64,000 nt of DNA, from positions 62,001-126,000 of the forward strand of contig NZ_JARFYM010000033.1 of assembly GCF_030272705.1 (NCBI RefSeq). Reading direction: 5' to 3'. The notes under the pieces are model-generated. The model did no database searches, was not told the DNA's origin, and saw only the letters and a list, made by a program, of their open reading frames with translations. Every line of letters starts with the position of its first letter. Position 1 is the stretch's first letter. The stretch is from Rhizobium mayense (lineage in GTDB: Bacteria > Pseudomonadota > Alphaproteobacteria > Rhizobiales > Rhizobiaceae). A program made the position numbers and the translations under genes. Below are positions 1 through 8,815 of the stretch, piece by piece.

Positions 1-729
1 CGTCGTGGTCCAGATGACGACGAAGGCACCGGCGAGCGCGGCCGGACCTTCGGCGACGGGGAACTTCACCCAGATCGTGTCGCTCTCGACATCGGCATAT
101 TCGACTTCGGCTTCCGCCAGCGCCGTGCGCTCGACAACCGACCACATGATCGGCTTGGAGCCGCGATAGAGCTGGCCGCTGCGGGCGATCTTCAGGAGTT
201 CGCCGGCGATGCGGGACTCCGCGTGGAAGTTCATCGTCAGATAGGGATTGTCGAAATCGCCCGCGATGCCGAGGCGCTTGAACTCCTCGGACTGGATCTT
301 GATCCAGCCGGCAGCAAAGTCACGGCATTCCTGGCGGAATTCGTTGACCGGCACCTCGTCCTTGTTCTTGCCCTTCTCGCGGTATTTTTCTTCGATCTTC
401 CATTCGATCGGCAAACCGTGGCAGTCCCAACCCGGAACATAATTGCTGTCATAGCCGCGCATCTGGAACGAGCGGGTGATGACGTCCTTCAGGATCTTGT
501 TCAGCGCGTGGCCGATGTGGATGTTGCCGTTGGCATAGGGCGGGCCGTCATGCAGCACGAATTTTTCGCGGCCGGCGGCGGAAGCGCGGAGTTTCTTATA
601 GAGGTCCATCTCCTGCCAGCGCCTGACCAGCTCCGGCTCCTTCTGCGGCAGGCCAGCGCGCATCGGAAAGTCGGTCTCGGGCAGGTAAAGGGTCTTCGAA
701 TAGTCGATCTTTTCAGCGGTATCGGTCAT
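1..729 (-). CDS. ileS: Isoleucyl-tRNA synthetase, N-terminal part (runs off the left edge)
   Basis: Charges tRNA(Ile) with isoleucine in the cytoplasm. Translating the minus strand from the ATG at 729 gives an open frame to position 1 with class I synthetase features: the HIGH signature as GNIHIGHALNKILKD around residues 69-83, then the conserved GWDCHGLPIEWK stretch around residues 103-114, and the start of the editing-domain region near the window edge (WTTT). About 243 residues are visible; the KMSKS motif and anticodon-binding domain lie outside the window. The start follows the typical MTDTAEKIDYSKTLYLP N-terminus. No frame damage is seen in the visible part. Confidence 0.95.
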   Translation of the reverse strand, partial: MTDTAEKIDYSKTLYLPETDFPMRAGLPQKEPELVRRWQEMDLYKKLRASAAGREKFVLHDGPPYANGNIHIGHALNKILKDVITRSFQMRGYDSNYVPGWDCHGLPIEWKIEEKYREKGKNKDEVPVNEFRQECRDFAAGWIKIQSEEFKRLGIAGDFDNPYLTMNFHAESRIAGELLKIARSGQLYRGSKPIMWSVVERTALAEAEVEYADVESDTIWVKFPVAEGPAALAGAFVVIWTTT

Positions 730-828
730 TGTTCTGACAATTGCCTCGGCGTCTCGGGCGTTTTGCGCCGGAAAGGCGCAGCCATATAGGGATTTTTCGG
801 CGGCGGAAAGCGCCTCGGGAACAGGCGC

Positions 829-874
829 CAAAAACCCGGACCTTCCGGCAGCTTAAAGCGCGCGGAAGGCCGGG
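829..874 (-). terminator. Rho-independent terminator downstream of mctP
   Basis: Arms CCCGGACCTTCCG (835-847) and CGGAAGGCCGGG (863-874) form a long hairpin. On the minus strand the hairpin is followed by a T-run (seen as AAAAA before 835 on the plus strand), so it would terminate transcripts reading leftward from mctP, about 150 nt past its stop. I see no gene in the rest of the 730-1025 gap. Confidence 0.6.
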
Positions 875-1025
875 CCAATAATTCGTATCGATGGGCTCAG
901 CCGAAATTGGGTCATAGTTGGCGGTTCATAGGCGCTTTTTGCATGGAAAGGAAGAGGGATCAGCCGCTGCAAGGCATAGAAAAGCCGCGGACGTTTCCGC
1001 CAGCGGCCGATCGAAGGCGGTCTAG

Positions 1026-2501
1026 TCAGGCCTGCGCCGTCGCTCGTGCCGGCGTGACGGCGTTCACGATCACGGCGGCGACGATATTGGCGATCAGCGC
1101 CAGCAAGCCGATGTAGACCGTAAACGGCGCTCCACCAAGGCTGATTGCCTGCAGCGGCTTTAGCCCATTGATCCAGACGAGGTAGGTACCGCCAAAGAAG
1201 CCAACGAACCAACCGACGAGCAGGGCAGGCCCACGGAACCAGTTGGAATAGAGGCCGAAGACCAATGCTGGCAGCGTCTGCATGATCCAGATGCCGCCCA
1301 GCAATTGAAGATCGAGCGCGAACTGCGTCGGCAGGAACAGGATGACGAGCAGCGCGCCGATCTTGACGATGAGCGACGTCACCTTGGCCACTTTGGCCTC
1401 GCCCGCTTCGCTGACCTCAGGGTTGATATAGGCTCTCCAGAAATTGCGGGTGAAGAGATTGGCCGCGCCGATGCTCATCACCGCCGCAGGTACCAGCGCG
1501 CCGATCGCAATCGCCGCGAAGGCGAAACCGGCGAACCAGCCCGAGAACAGTGTCTTGAACAGGGCCGGCACGACATCATTGGGGCTATCGAGTTTCAGGC
1601 CGGCCGCATGGCCCATATAGCCGAGCAGCGCCAGCAGGCCGAGCAGTAGCGTATAGGCCGGCAGCAATGCAGCATTCTTGCGAATGGTCCTGCCGCTGTT
1701 CGACGCGAAGATACCAGTCAAAGTATGCGGATACATGAAGGCGGCGAGTGCCGAGCCCAACGCCAGCGTCGCATAGGCGACGTATTGGTTGCCGGCCAGC
1801 AACAGACCGCCGGACCCCTTCGCCTGGAATGCAGCATCGGCCGAGGCGAACACATTGGCGTAACCGCCGAGCTTTGCGGGGATGAGCGCGACAGCGGCAA
1901 TCACCACGATATAGATCATGACGTCCTTGACGAAGGCGATCAACGCCGGCGCGCGAAGGCCCGCCGAATAGGTATAGAGCGCCAGGATGATGAAGGAGGC
2001 GGCGAGAGGGATCTCGCCTTGCAGTCCCAGTGCCTTGAAGACTGCCGTCATGCCGACAAGCTGCAGCGCGATGTACGGCATGGTCGCGATGACGCCGGTG
2101 ATCGCTACGGCCAATTCGAGAGCCCGCGAACCGTATTGGCCGTGCACGACATCGCCCGCCGTCACGTAACCATTGTCCTTTGCGCGCTTCCAGAGAAGCG
2201 GCATGACCATAAAGACGAAGGGATAGACGATGATCGTATAGGGCAGAGCAAAGAAGCCATATGCGCCGACCGTGTAGACCAGGGCAGGAACGGCAATCAC
2301 CGTATAGGCGGTGTAGAAGTCGCCACCAACGAGGAACCAGGTAATCCAGGTGCCGAAGCTACGTCCGCCCAGGCCCCATTCGTCGATACGGGCAAGGGTC
2401 TTCGGCCTGCGCCAGCGCGCGGCGACAAAACCCATGACGGTGACGAGCACGAAAAAGAAGATGAAGACGGCAAGCGCGGCAGGGTCGGTCTCAGTCGTCA
2501 T
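1026..2501 (-). CDS. mctP: MctP-like sodium:solute symporter (monocarboxylate permease)
   Basis: A 491-residue polytopic inner-membrane protein of the sodium:solute symporter family with about 13 hydrophobic segments. Near the N-terminus it has the family's GLGGRSFGTW and FLVGGDFYTAYT stretches (about residues 43-67). It most resembles the rhizobial permease MctP, which takes up lactate, pyruvate, acetate and some amino acids such as alanine. The start overlaps the stop of the upstream DUF3311 gene by 11 bp, so the two are co-transcribed and probably translationally coupled. In some rhizobia MctP is controlled by the MctRS two-component system; no such pair is visible here. The substrate assignment is by family resemblance only. 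Confidence 0.8.
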   Translation of the reverse strand: MTTETDPAALAVFIFFFVLVTVMGFVAARWRRPKTLARIDEWGLGGRSFGTWITWFLVGGDFYTAYTVIAVPALVYTVGAYGFFALPYTIIVYPFVFMVMPLLWKRAKDNGYVTAGDVVHGQYGSRALELAVAITGVIATMPYIALQLVGMTAVFKALGLQGEIPLAASFIILALYTYSAGLRAPALIAFVKDVMIYIVVIAAVALIPAKLGGYANVFASADAAFQAKGSGGLLLAGNQYVAYATLALGSALAAFMYPHTLTGIFASNSGRTIRKNAALLPAYTLLLGLLALLGYMGHAAGLKLDSPNDVVPALFKTLFSGWFAGFAFAAIAIGALVPAAVMSIGAANLFTRNFWRAYINPEVSEAGEAKVAKVTSLIVKIGALLVILFLPTQFALDLQLLGGIWIMQTLPALVFGLYSNWFRGPALLVGWFVGFFGGTYLVWINGLKPLQAISLGGAPFTVYIGLLALIANIVAAVIVNAVTPARATAQA

Positions 2502-2688
2502 GGCGCATGCTCCGATAGGCGATCCAGGTCAGGAAAGCGGTGATCGGCACCCAGGCGAGCTGATACCAATAAAAGAAGGGAAAGCCCAGAAGGACCGGGT
2601 CATGATGGTTGTAGAAGGGGACCCAGAGCAAGCCGATATAGGGAATGACGAGCAGCCAGCAGGCCGCCGTTCCAAAGCCTTTATCCAT
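2491..2688 (-). CDS. DUF3311 small membrane protein, partner of the symporter
   Basis: A 65-residue protein with two hydrophobic segments (ACWLLVIPYIGLLW; QLAWVPITAFLTW) typical of DUF3311, which is usually encoded immediately before sodium:solute symporters of the MctP/ActP type. The ATG at 2688 is chosen over one at 2736 because AAAGG lies about 9 nt upstream and the protein then matches usual DUF3311 length. It overlaps the start of mctP. Its role is unproven; by analogy with other small partner proteins it may help assemble or regulate the permease. Confidence 0.8.
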   Translation of the reverse strand: MDKGFGTAACWLLVIPYIGLLWVPFYNHHDPVLLGFPFFYWYQLAWVPITAFLTWIAYRSMRHDD

Positions 2689-2826
2689 TTCGTGCGCCTT
2701 TCGGAGATTGGGCGCGGCGAATCCGCACCTCATCACCTATAAGAACTAGCTCATCTGGTAGTCGGCTCAAGGCAAAAAAGATGCTGCAGTGCGGCACGTC
2801 CTCTCCGCACAACTCCTTGAGCAGCA

Positions 2827-3810
2827 TCAAGAAAAGGCGATGAACAGGTCGATATCCCCTAGTGGCCGTACGCCTGTGAGCAGCGCCCTCGCCTCCTCCT
2901 CATCCTTTCTGATCTGCGCCACCAACGGGTCGAGACCGTCGAACTTCAATTCGGGCCGGAGGTAGCCGAAAAAGGAGACGGAGCAGATCTGACCGTAGAG
3001 GTCGCCGCTGAAGTCGAAAACGAAGGTTTCGAGCAGCGGCGCGCCGTTGTCTGTCACTGTCGGGCGCCGGCCATAGCTGGCGACGGCATCGCGAATGACG
3101 CCATCGACGGTACGGAACCGCACAGCGTAGATACCGGCCCTCAGCTCGGTTTCCGGCGGCAGCTGCATGTTGGCGGTCGGGAAACCGAGCGAGCGGCCGA
3201 GTTTTTCACCACCGATCACTTCCGCCTCGACGGTGTAGCGATAGCCGAGCAGACCGGCGGCCTCCGCCACCTCGCCTTGCACCAGCAGTTCCCGGATGCG
3301 GCTCGACGAGACCACTTCGGCATTCTCGTCGCGATAGGCATCGATCAAGGTTACGCCGAAACCATTCTTGCTGCCGGCATTCATCAGGAAAGCCGGACCG
3401 CCCTGGCGGTCATGGCCGAAATGGAAATCGAAGCCGGTGACGACTTCGGAAGCATGCAGCCAGTCGATCAGTATGGAGTGGACGAATTCATCGGCGGAAC
3501 GCTGCGAAAAGGCCCGATCGAAGGGATATTCGATAACGGCGTTGAAGCCGATCACTTCCAGGATACGCGCCTTCAACGGCGCCGGCGTCAGTCGGAAAAC
3601 CGGGTGATCAGGCCTGAAGACGGTCCGCGGATGCGGCTCGAAGGTCAGTACGAGCGCCGGTATACCGCGCTCCCTGGCAATCTCCAGCGCGCGATCGAGC
3701 ACGGATTGATGGCCGCGATGCACGCCGTCGAAATTACCGATGGCGATGACGCCGCCTTTCAGATTGTCCGGCAGCGGCTCGCGGGTCTCATTGCGATGGA
3801 AAACGGTCAT
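2827..3810 (-). CDS. ribF: Bifunctional riboflavin kinase / FAD synthetase
   Basis: Phosphorylates riboflavin to FMN and adenylates FMN to FAD in the cytoplasm. The 327-residue protein has the usual two domains. The N-terminal nucleotidyltransferase has GNFDGVHRGHQ (about residues 26-36) and a later SSSRIRELL stretch. The C-terminal flavokinase has GRSLGFPTANM (about 208-218), GIYAVR and the LLETFVFDF segment. Length and motifs are normal. It lies 15 nt downstream of a HAD phosphatase gene on the same strand, an arrangement that looks like a two-gene operon. No FMN riboswitch is visible upstream. Confidence 0.95.
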   Translation of the reverse strand: MTVFHRNETREPLPDNLKGGVIAIGNFDGVHRGHQSVLDRALEIARERGIPALVLTFEPHPRTVFRPDHPVFRLTPAPLKARILEVIGFNAVIEYPFDRAFSQRSADEFVHSILIDWLHASEVVTGFDFHFGHDRQGGPAFLMNAGSKNGFGVTLIDAYRDENAEVVSSSRIRELLVQGEVAEAAGLLGYRYTVEAEVIGGEKLGRSLGFPTANMQLPPETELRAGIYAVRFRTVDGVIRDAVASYGRRPTVTDNGAPLLETFVFDFSGDLYGQICSVSFFGYLRPELKFDGLDPLVAQIRKDEEEARALLTGVRPLGDIDLFIAFS

Positions 3811-3825
3811 CGGCTACCACTCTCG

Positions 3826-4674
3826 TCAGACAAGGCGCGGCATCCACCACTTCGGCGACGCCTGTTCGCGTGCCAGAAAGGCGCCAAGCGCTGCCTCATC
3901 GGTGTGACCCTCTACGACATATTCGCGGGCATGGATACCATGGCTGATATAAAGAAGATCGAGACCGTAATCGAGCGCGCCACGCACATCGGTCGGCATG
4001 CCGTCCCCGATGGCGACAACGCGCGACAGAGGGAATTCGCCGCGCACGTCGCGGGCGGCGGCGATCGAGGCGTCGTAGATCGGCTGATGCGGCTTGCCGG
4101 CAATCCGCGTCTCGCCACCGAGCCGATCGTAATAAGCGGCCATGGCGCCGGCGCAGGGGATCATGCGGTGGCCACGCTCGACGACGAGATCGGGATTGGC
4201 GCAAATCAGCGGCACCTTGCGGGCCGACCAGGCTGTCAGCATGTCGGTGTAATCATCGGGCGTTTCGGTCTCGTCATCGAAGAAGCCGGTACAGACGATG
4301 CTCTCGGCCTCTTCGGCCTCAACACGCTCGACATCCAACCCCTCAATGATGGCGATGTCGCGTTCGGGACCGAGCAGAAACACCTTCTTCGGGCCTTCGG
4401 CTATCAGACGGCGGGTGACGTCGCCAGAGGTGACGATGCGGTCATAAGCGCTGTCGGGAACGCCGATCTGGCGCAATTGCTCGACCACTTTCGGTGCGAT
4501 GCGGGGAGAATTGGTGATGAGGACGACGGTCAGTCCTTGGCCGCGTGCGGCTTCGAGCGCGATCGACGCTTCCTTATAGGCGGAGACGCCGTTGTGCAGG
4601 ACGCCCCAGACATCGCAGAGCGCGACATCATAATGTCCGCCGATCTCGCGAAAGCTTTCGATACGCTTGCCCAT
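3826..4674 (-). CDS. NagD-like HAD-IIA phosphatase (TIGR01459-type)
   Basis: A cytoplasmic HAD-superfamily hydrolase of about 282 residues. The nucleophile motif is DVWGVLHNG near the N-terminus, motif II is the LITNSPR stretch, and the C-terminal VVAIGDGMPTDVRGA carries the last Mg-binding aspartates. This matches the rhizobial HAD-IIA group annotated as TIGR01459. The natural substrate is unknown. The start at 4674 (MGKRIESF) is preferred because GAGGA lies just upstream; an in-frame ATG at 4710 would add 12 residues but has no ribosome-binding site. It is followed closely by ribF, which suggests, but does not prove, a role in flavin or nucleotide phosphate metabolism. Confidence 0.85.
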   Translation of the reverse strand: MGKRIESFREIGGHYDVALCDVWGVLHNGVSAYKEASIALEAARGQGLTVVLITNSPRIAPKVVEQLRQIGVPDSAYDRIVTSGDVTRRLIAEGPKKVFLLGPERDIAIIEGLDVERVEAEEAESIVCTGFFDDETETPDDYTDMLTAWSARKVPLICANPDLVVERGHRMIPCAGAMAAYYDRLGGETRIAGKPHQPIYDASIAAARDVRGEFPLSRVVAIGDGMPTDVRGALDYGLDLLYISHGIHAREYVVEGHTDEAALGAFLAREQASPKWWMPRLV

Positions 4675-4933
4675 GCCATCCTCGCATTCAAAGAAATCAG
4701 CGGGTGACATCGCAAACCGGCCGGCAAATTACAAGAGCGTGGCCAAAGGTTTTTGCGCCGCACAAGGCACAGGCAAAAGGCCGAGGCTGAACAGGGCGAA
4801 CGGCAAAATCGGAGGCAAAATTAATGCTGGTTTCAGCGGCACTATAGGAGTTACTCACCGTAGCGGCACGATCGGCGCTGTTAATCATCCTCGAAACAAG
4901 CCCGACATGCCGTAAAAATTTCACGATGTCGTT

Positions 4934-4962
4934 CTTGACTCGTTTGACGCCCAATCCTAAAT
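4934..4962 (+). promoter_or_regulatory. RpoH (sigma-32)-like heat-shock promoter of groESL
   Basis: CTTGAC at 4934-4939 and CCTAAAT at 4956-4962 are spaced like the alphaproteobacterial sigma-32 promoter (CTTGAA-type -35, CCTAT-type -10). They sit just upstream of the CIRCE element. A weaker sigma-70 reading (TTGACT, N17, TAAATC) overlaps it. Confidence 0.6.
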
Positions 4963-4971
4963 CACCGTCCG

Positions 4972-4998
4972 CTAGCACTCGCCAATGCAGAGTGCTAA
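4972..4998 (+). promoter_or_regulatory. CIRCE operator (HrcA-binding site)
   Basis: CTAGCACTC (4972-4980), a 9-nt spacer, then GAGTGCTAA (4990-4998): the canonical CIRCE inverted repeat with one mismatch. HrcA binds CIRCE and represses groESL at normal temperature. The site lies 58 nt before the groES start, between the promoter and the gene. Confidence 0.95.
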
Positions 4999-5056
4999 CA
5001 AGCCCCATACGGATCCCCGTTGATCCGTGAATGTCATTTGATCGAGGGATTAGACA

Positions 5057-5353
5057 ATGGCAAGCACCAATTTCCGCCCCCTTCATGACCGTGTCGTCGT
5101 TCGTCGCGTCGAGTCGGAAGAAAAGACCAAGGGTGGCATCATCATTCCCGACACCGCCAAGGAAAAGCCGCAGGAAGGCGAAATCGTCGCCGTCGGCTCT
5201 GGCGCCCGCGATGAATCCGGCAAGGTCGTAGCACTCGACGTCAAGGTTGGCGATCGCGTTCTGTTCGGCAAGTGGTCCGGCACCGAAGTCAAGCTCAACG
5301 GCGAAGACCTTCTGATCATGAAGGAAGCCGACATCATGGGCATCATCGGCTAA
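5057..5353 (+). CDS. groES: Co-chaperonin GroES (Cpn10)
   Basis: A 98-residue co-chaperonin that caps the GroEL ring. The conserved N-terminal FRPLHDRVVVRR, the mobile-loop region (EEKTKGGIIIPDTAKEKPQ) and the C-terminal DLLIMKEADIMGI are all present, so the gene is intact. It follows CIRCE and precedes groEL by 75 nt, the standard groESL operon. Confidence 0.98.
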   Translation: MASTNFRPLHDRVVVRRVESEEKTKGGIIIPDTAKEKPQEGEIVAVGSGARDESGKVVALDVKVGDRVLFGKWSGTEVKLNGEDLLIMKEADIMGIIG

Positions 5354-5428
5354 TCCAGCCGGTTTCCCCTTTTCCGATAAAGCTGACGGGCCATAAACCC
5401 GGACAACGCGAATTCAGGAGTTTCAAAC

Positions 5429-6999
5429 ATGGCAGCTAAAGAAGTAAAATTCGGCCGCGGCGCTCGCGAAAAGATGCTTCGTGGCGTCGACATCCTCGCC
5501 GACGCAGTGAAGGTGACGCTCGGCCCGAAGGGTCGTAACGTCGTCATCGACAAGTCCTTCGGCGCTCCGCGCATCACCAAGGACGGCGTTACCGTCGCCA
5601 AGGAAATCGAACTCGAAGACAAGTTCGAAAACATGGGCGCACAGATGGTCCGCGAAGTTGCTTCGAAGACCAACGACATCGCTGGCGACGGCACCACGAC
5701 TGCAACCGTTCTCGCCCAGGCCATCGTTCGCGAAGGCGCCAAGGCAGTTGCTGCCGGCATGAACCCGATGGACCTGAAGCGCGGCATCGACCTCGCTGTT
5801 GCCGAAGTCGTCAAGGATCTCCAGGCCAAGGCCAAGAAGATCAACACTTCGGAAGAAGTTGCCCAGGTCGGCACGATTTCCGCAAACGGCGAAAAGCAGA
5901 TCGGTCTCGATATTGCTGAAGCCATGCAGAAGGTCGGCAACGAAGGCGTCATCACGGTTGAAGAAGCCAAGACCGCCGAAACCGAACTCGAAGTCGTCGA
6001 AGGCATGCAGTTCGACCGTGGCTACCCGAGAAGAAGCTCTCCAACCTGCAGGCCATGCTGCCGGTTCTCGAAGCCGTCGTTCAGACTGGCAAGCCGCTCC
6101 TCATCATCGCTGAAGACGTCGAAGGCGAAGCTCTCGCAACGCTCGTCGTCAACAAGCTGCGCGGTGGTCTGAAGATTGCTGCCGTCAAGGCTCCGGGCTT
6201 CGGCGATCGCCGCAAGGCCATGCTGGAAGACATCGCCATCCTGACGGGCGGCACTGTCATCTCCGAAGACCTCGGCATCAAGCTCGAGTCCGTTACCCTC
6301 GACATGCTCGGCCGTTCCAAGAAGGTTTCGATCTCCAAGGAAAATACCACGATCGTCGATGGCGCTGGCGCCAAGTCCGACATCGAAGGCCGCGTAGCTC
6401 AGATCAAGGCTCAGATCGAAGAAACCTCTTCCGATTATGACCGCGAAAAGCTGCAGGAACGCCTTGCCAAGCTCGCTGGCGGCGTTGCCGTCATCCGCGT
6501 TGGCGGCTCGACCGAAGTCGAAGTCAAGGAAAAGAAGGACCGCATCGACGACGCTCTCAACGCGACGCGCGCTGCCGTTCAGGAAGGCATCGTACCGGGC
6601 GGCGGCACGGCTCTGCTGCGTTCCTCCGTCAAGATCACCGCAAAGGGTGAAAACGACGACCAGGAAGCCGGCATCAACATTATCCGTCGCGCTCTGCAGG
6701 CTCCTTGCCGCCAGATCGCTGAAAACGCTGGTGATGAAGCCTCCATCGTTGTCGGCAAGATCCTCGACAAGAACGAAGACAACTGGGGCTACAATGCTCA
6801 GACGGGCGTCTATGGCGACATGATCTCCATGGGCATCGTCGACCCGGTCAAGGTTGTTCGCACCGCCCTGCAGGACGCAGCTTCGGTTGCTTCGCTGCTG
6901 ATCACGACCGAAGCCATGATCGCCGAGCTGCCGAAGAAGGACGCTCCGGCTGGCATGCCGGGCGGCATGGGCGGCATGGGTGGTATGGACATGATGTGA
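5429..6999 (+). pseudogene. groEL: GroEL chaperonin, interrupted by an internal deletion with frameshift
   Basis: Residues 1-199 (5429-6025) are a normal GroEL N-terminus, with the ATP-binding GDGTTTATVLAQ and the sequence up to FDRGY. At 6026/6027 the frame changes: the next recognisable codons are EKKLSNLQAML from 6028, which continue in another frame to a normal C-terminus ending in a GGM-rich tail at 6999. Compared with GroEL family proteins about 24 residues (LSPY to LLH, roughly 200-223) are missing. This corresponds to a 70-nt deletion, whose remainder of one explains the frame change; 199+24+323 gives the expected 546 residues. The lost stretch opens the apical domain and includes the substrate/GroES-binding tyrosine and phenylalanine. 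As written, translation would stop at 6172 after 247 residues. Rhizobia carry several groEL copies, so loss could be tolerated, but an assembly error is equally possible. Confidence 0.9.
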
Positions 7000-7050
7000 T
7001 AAGGCGTCTGCCTTATTACGACTGTTCAATCCGACATCCGGAATTGACGA

Positions 7051-7075
7051 AGGGCGGCCCTTGGGCCGCCCTTTT
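7051..7075 (+). terminator. Rho-independent terminator of groESL
   Basis: AGGGCGGCCC (7051-7060) pairs with GGGCCGCCCT (7063-7072), followed by TTT to 7075. It lies about 50 nt after the groEL stop. Confidence 0.85.
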
Positions 7076-7400
7076 CGTTTTGCGCTGTATCGCTGCAGTG
7101 CAAGGTTTAAAAGATTTTGCAACGGTGCAATTTTAAGCAAATTGCCCCATTGCCGTTTTCAGAAAAGCTCCTATAAATCGCAGCGCAATGATTTTCGAGG
7201 GATTGTTGCAGACTACACAAATTTTACTTGTTTTCATCGCGCATTACCTGCGGCCAAATATTTTCATAACCTTTTTGATAGATAGCTTGCATAGAATCAT
7301 TACTTGAAGTGACTTGATACGTTGAATTGACGATCCGGAAGCACGCCCGGTGTGGTGAGGGTGGCGAACACTTGGCTTCGCCGTTCCGTTGCAGTGCAAT
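7076..7400. other. A+T-rich gap between groEL and the PAS-like gene
   Basis: About 325 nt, richer in A+T than the neighbours. No convincing ORF or RNA. It should contain the promoter of the following gene, but I cannot pick one with confidence. Confidence 0.5.
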
Positions 7401-7931
7401 ATGCGGAGCGGTGCTCCGTCCAATAATGCATGGAATTCGATTGAAGCGCGCGCAGGGAACTCGCGCCTCAAGCTGGGGGATATTTTGTTCAAGATCGCCA
7501 AAGCCAATCTTGCCGCACCTTTCGCTCCAGGATCATTGGAGTTCGGCGGACATGATCCTGATCTTCTGGCGCAGTTCTGCGTCTCCGAAGCGTGGACCGG
7601 CGATTTATCGAGCGGCGTCATCAAGCTTGGTCAATGGAGCACCATGCTGCACGGGTTGACCTCGTCCGAATGCGGGCTGTTGAGCCTGATGCATTGCTAC
7701 GATGCCCATGACCGCGCCCGCATCCTCGACCTATTCGAGCAGGCGGCAACCGCGTCTTCCTCTTTCTGCTACTCCACCACTGCGTTCGGCGTCGGCGGGC
7801 ATCGCCAACCGATCTTCTGCGTCGGCGAATCGATCGGCATGGAAGGAAAACACGCCGGCAGCATGATCGGCATGTTCCTGTTTCCGCGTTTCAAACTCGA
7901 GCCGGGCAGCCAATTGGCGAGTCGGCAATAG
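7401..7931 (+). CDS. Stand-alone PAS-like domain protein
   Basis: A 176-residue protein if started at the ATG at 7401. From about residue 60 to the end the sequence has the pattern of a PAS sensor domain: AWTGDLSSGVIKLG, a helix with LTSSECG, then HCYDAHDRARILDLFEQA, the two strands around FCYSTTAF and RQPIFCVGESIG, and a final GSMIGMFLF strand. No kinase, cyclase, GGDEF or DNA-binding output domain follows, so it would be a single-domain sensor. A TTG at 7485 with GGGGGA just upstream is an alternative start giving about 148 residues. The function is unknown; the PAS assignment is by pattern, not by search. Confidence 0.6.
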   Translation: MRSGAPSNNAWNSIEARAGNSRLKLGDILFKIAKANLAAPFAPGSLEFGGHDPDLLAQFCVSEAWTGDLSSGVIKLGQWSTMLHGLTSSECGLLSLMHCYDAHDRARILDLFEQAATASSSFCYSTTAFGVGGHRQPIFCVGESIGMEGKHAGSMIGMFLFPRFKLEPGSQLASRQ

Positions 7932-7946
7932 CGCCGTGAACGCAAA

Positions 7947-7970
7947 AGGCCGATCCTTTCGGACCGGCCT
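7947..7970 (-). terminator. Terminator of the glutathione transferase gene
   Basis: AGGCCGATCC (7947-7956) and GGACCGGCCT (7961-7970) form a hairpin with one mismatch. A TTTT run follows on the minus strand. It sits between two converging genes. Confidence 0.65.
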
Positions 7971-7996
7971 TGCATCGCACGCAGGAACGCTCGATA

Positions 7997-8704
7997 TCAA
8001 TCCCGCTTCGGAATATTCAGCCCGCGCTGGCTCGCCGGGCGGGCAATGGCACGTTCGAGCCAATCCATGACCGAGGGGAAGCTTGCGAAATCGAGAACTT
8101 CCCGGCCGCCATAGAAGACGTCGACGCCGCGGACCCACGGGAAGGTGGCGATGTCGGCGATGGTGTATTCGTCGCCCATGATCCACTGGCGGCCCTTCAG
8201 CCGGCTTTCCAGGACGCTCAGCAGGCGCTTGGACTCATCGCGATAGCGCTCCACCGGATAGGAGTTGTTGGCAACCTTGTCGGCGGCGAATTTGAAGAAG
8301 TGGCCGAACTGTCCGAACATCGGACCAATACCGGCCATCTGGAAGAACACCCACTGCAATGTTTCGTAGCGCCCGGCAGCGTCCTTCGGCATCAGCTTGC
8401 CGGCTTTTTCGGCGAGATAGACGAGGATGGCGCCGGATTCGAACAGGCCGATCGGTTTGCCCTCGGGGCCATTGGGATCGATGATCGCGGGGATGCGGCC
8501 GTTCGGGTTCAGCGTGACGAATTCCGGCGACTTCTGGTCGTTCGTCCCGAAGGAAACCAGATGCGCTTCATAGGGAAGACCGAGTTCTTCGAGCGCGATC
8601 GAAATTTTGACGCCATTCGGCGTCGGCAGCGAATAGAGCTGGATGATATCCGGGTTGCTGGCGGGCCAGCGCTTGGTAATCGGGAAAGTGGACAGTTCGG
8701 CCAT
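7997..8704 (-). CDS. Glutathione S-transferase (YfcG/YghU-like, Nu class)
   Basis: A 235-residue cytosolic protein with a thioredoxin-fold N-terminal domain and a helical C-terminal domain. The N-terminal SLPTPNGVKISIALEELG stretch, NPNGRIPAI and the FESGAILVYLAEK segment (the Glu-Ser that binds the glutathione gamma-glutamyl group) are typical of the YfcG/YghU group. These have disulfide-bond reductase and peroxidase activity more than classic conjugating activity. The C-terminal IADIATFPWVRG is also typical. It is divergent from doxX with 212 nt between, and both suggest oxidative or electrophile stress. The exact substrate is not determinable. Confidence 0.85.
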   Translation of the reverse strand: MAELSTFPITKRWPASNPDIIQLYSLPTPNGVKISIALEELGLPYEAHLVSFGTNDQKSPEFVTLNPNGRIPAIIDPNGPEGKPIGLFESGAILVYLAEKAGKLMPKDAAGRYETLQWVFFQMAGIGPMFGQFGHFFKFAADKVANNSYPVERYRDESKRLLSVLESRLKGRQWIMGDEYTIADIATFPWVRGVDVFYGGREVLDFASFPSVMDWLERAIARPASQRGLNIPKRD

Positions 8705-8798
8705 CGGGCTTCCTTCTGAAGATCATGATTTGGCGAATAAATTCGCGCCAACATAGCCGATATAGAGCGCATGAAAAGAGCGCGGCTTACGAGATATT

Positions 8799-8815
8799 GT
8801 TCAACAATTGTGAAC
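8799..8815. promoter_or_regulatory. Operator-like inverted repeat between gst and doxX
   Basis: GTTCA (8799-8803), 7-nt spacer, TGAAC (8811-8815), in an A+T-rich stretch between the two divergent starts. It has the shape of a site for a small dimeric regulator such as a MarR, HxlR or LysR type. No regulator gene is adjacent. Confidence 0.35.

Noticed and set aside
730..1025. A possible small gene between ileS and mctP.
   Set aside because: Frames on both strands lack family patterns and ribosome-binding sites; the hairpin at 829-874 explains the only structure.
1725..2543. A 272-codon plus-strand frame.
   Set aside because: Antisense to the MctP-like symporter; no family features.
3277..4707. 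A 476-codon open frame antisense to ribF and the HAD gene.
   Set aside because: It is the reverse reading of two well-supported genes with clear family motifs; its own translation shows no family pattern.
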